This document shows positions 51,216 to 51,404 of a stretch of 51,404 bases of DNA, in pieces. The stretch is from Hyphomicrobiales bacterium. GTDB taxonomy: Bacteria; Pseudomonadota; Alphaproteobacteria; Rhizobiales; Beijerinckiaceae. The translations under genes were made by a program, and so were the position numbers. The DNA is taken from positions 1 to 51,404 of the forward strand of contig JAIXSR010000001.1 in assembly GCA_027484605.1 (NCBI GenBank), read 5' to 3'. The notes under the pieces were generated by a model. The model was not told the DNA's origin, did no database searches, and worked only from the letters and a program-made list of their open reading frames with translations. How positions within the stretch are numbered: the stretch's first letter is position 1; each line of letters opens with the position of its first letter.

Positions 51216-51404
51216 GGCACGTTCTCCTCTTGTCGGTCCGGCAGCGCCGGTTCGGGGTGTCAGACGGTCGGTAAGACCGGTTTCGATCCGGACAGGCCCG
51301 CCGGGCCTGCCGTAAAAATGCATGCCCGTTCGCGCCCTAGAGGGGCGTGATGGACGGCCGGCGGGGATTGGCACGCCCCGGCGCGGGCCGCGCCTCGGCG
51401 CTCG
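51216..51404. other. Leader/promoter region of the livK unit, no gene seen
   Basis: No convincing coding frame was found in these 189 bases. A CAGGCCC/GGGCCTG stem (51293-51309) is present. The promoter of the long minus-strand unit should lie here or just beyond the window edge, and no regulator gene for it is visible. Confidence 0.5.

Noticed and set aside
51293-51309. Terminator upstream of livK
   Set aside because: The stem has no U-run in the right place on either strand, and the upstream gene is outside the window.
1-51404. Mobile element, prophage or toxin-antitoxin genes
   Set aside because: No transposase, integrase, terminal inverted repeats, tRNA-linked direct repeats or short paired toxin genes were recognised anywhere in the window.

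Overview
The window reads as a stretch of chromosome from a high-GC alphaproteobacterium, most likely Hyphomicrobiales (Rhizobiales-like). The reasons are the aerobic-type cobalamin genes (cobO, cobQ, cobC), a C-P lyase cluster with a DUF1045 gene and a hexapeptide transferase, many Liv-type ABC and TRAP importers with twin-arginine-like signals, and dense operons with 4-base ATGA overlaps. Species cannot be named from sequence alone. I saw no rRNA, tRNA, transposase, integrase, CRISPR array or broken gene. Nearly all of the window is coding.

Region 1 (1-10864): an uptake and catabolism island on the minus strand. It holds a Liv-type ABC importer (LivK, LivH and a LivM-LivG-LivF triple fusion), a 3-hydroxyacyl-CoA/L-gulonate-dehydrogenase-like enzyme, a beta-keto acid cleavage enzyme (BKACE/Kce family) and a TRAP transporter (DctP, DctQ, partial DctM). 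A divergent FCD-type GntR regulator and an SDR dehydrogenase lie on the plus strand. The simplest reading is import of one or more hydroxy or keto acids, oxidation to a beta-keto acid, and acetyl-CoA-dependent cleavage. The substrate is not visible.

Region 2 (10868-15525): glycerol use (glpK, glpD) and, divergently, 2-dehydro-3-deoxygalactonate use (dgoK, dgoA).

Region 3 (15538-25765): a vitamin B12 block bounded by two cobalamin riboswitches that point inward. The left one leads into a DUF1636 Cys-rich protein, cobU, cobO and cobQ. The right one leads into btuB, btuC and btuD. cbiB, btuF and cobC lie between, packed head to head and tail to tail with overlapping ends.

Region 4 (25833-34491): a carbon-phosphorus lyase cluster: phnF, phnGHIJKLM, a DUF1045 2H phosphoesterase, phnN and a hexapeptide transferase. 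A striking 16-bp inverted repeat lies between phnF and phnG. No phnP, phnCDE or phnO was found inside the cluster, and DUF1045 is a plausible stand-in for PhnP.

Region 5 (34710-51215): a YddA/SbmA-type ABC exporter on the plus strand, then one long minus-strand unit reading livK-livH-livM-livG-livF-prpD-like-isocitrate lyase-like-hyuB-hyuA-isochorismatase-like-leuC-leuD-MFS. Most junctions overlap by 1 to 8 bases. This is the best candidate for an undescribed pathway: it joins an ATP-dependent ring-opening enzyme, an isochorismatase-fold protein without its catalytic Cys, and a dehydratase/hydratase/lyase set to a dedicated importer.
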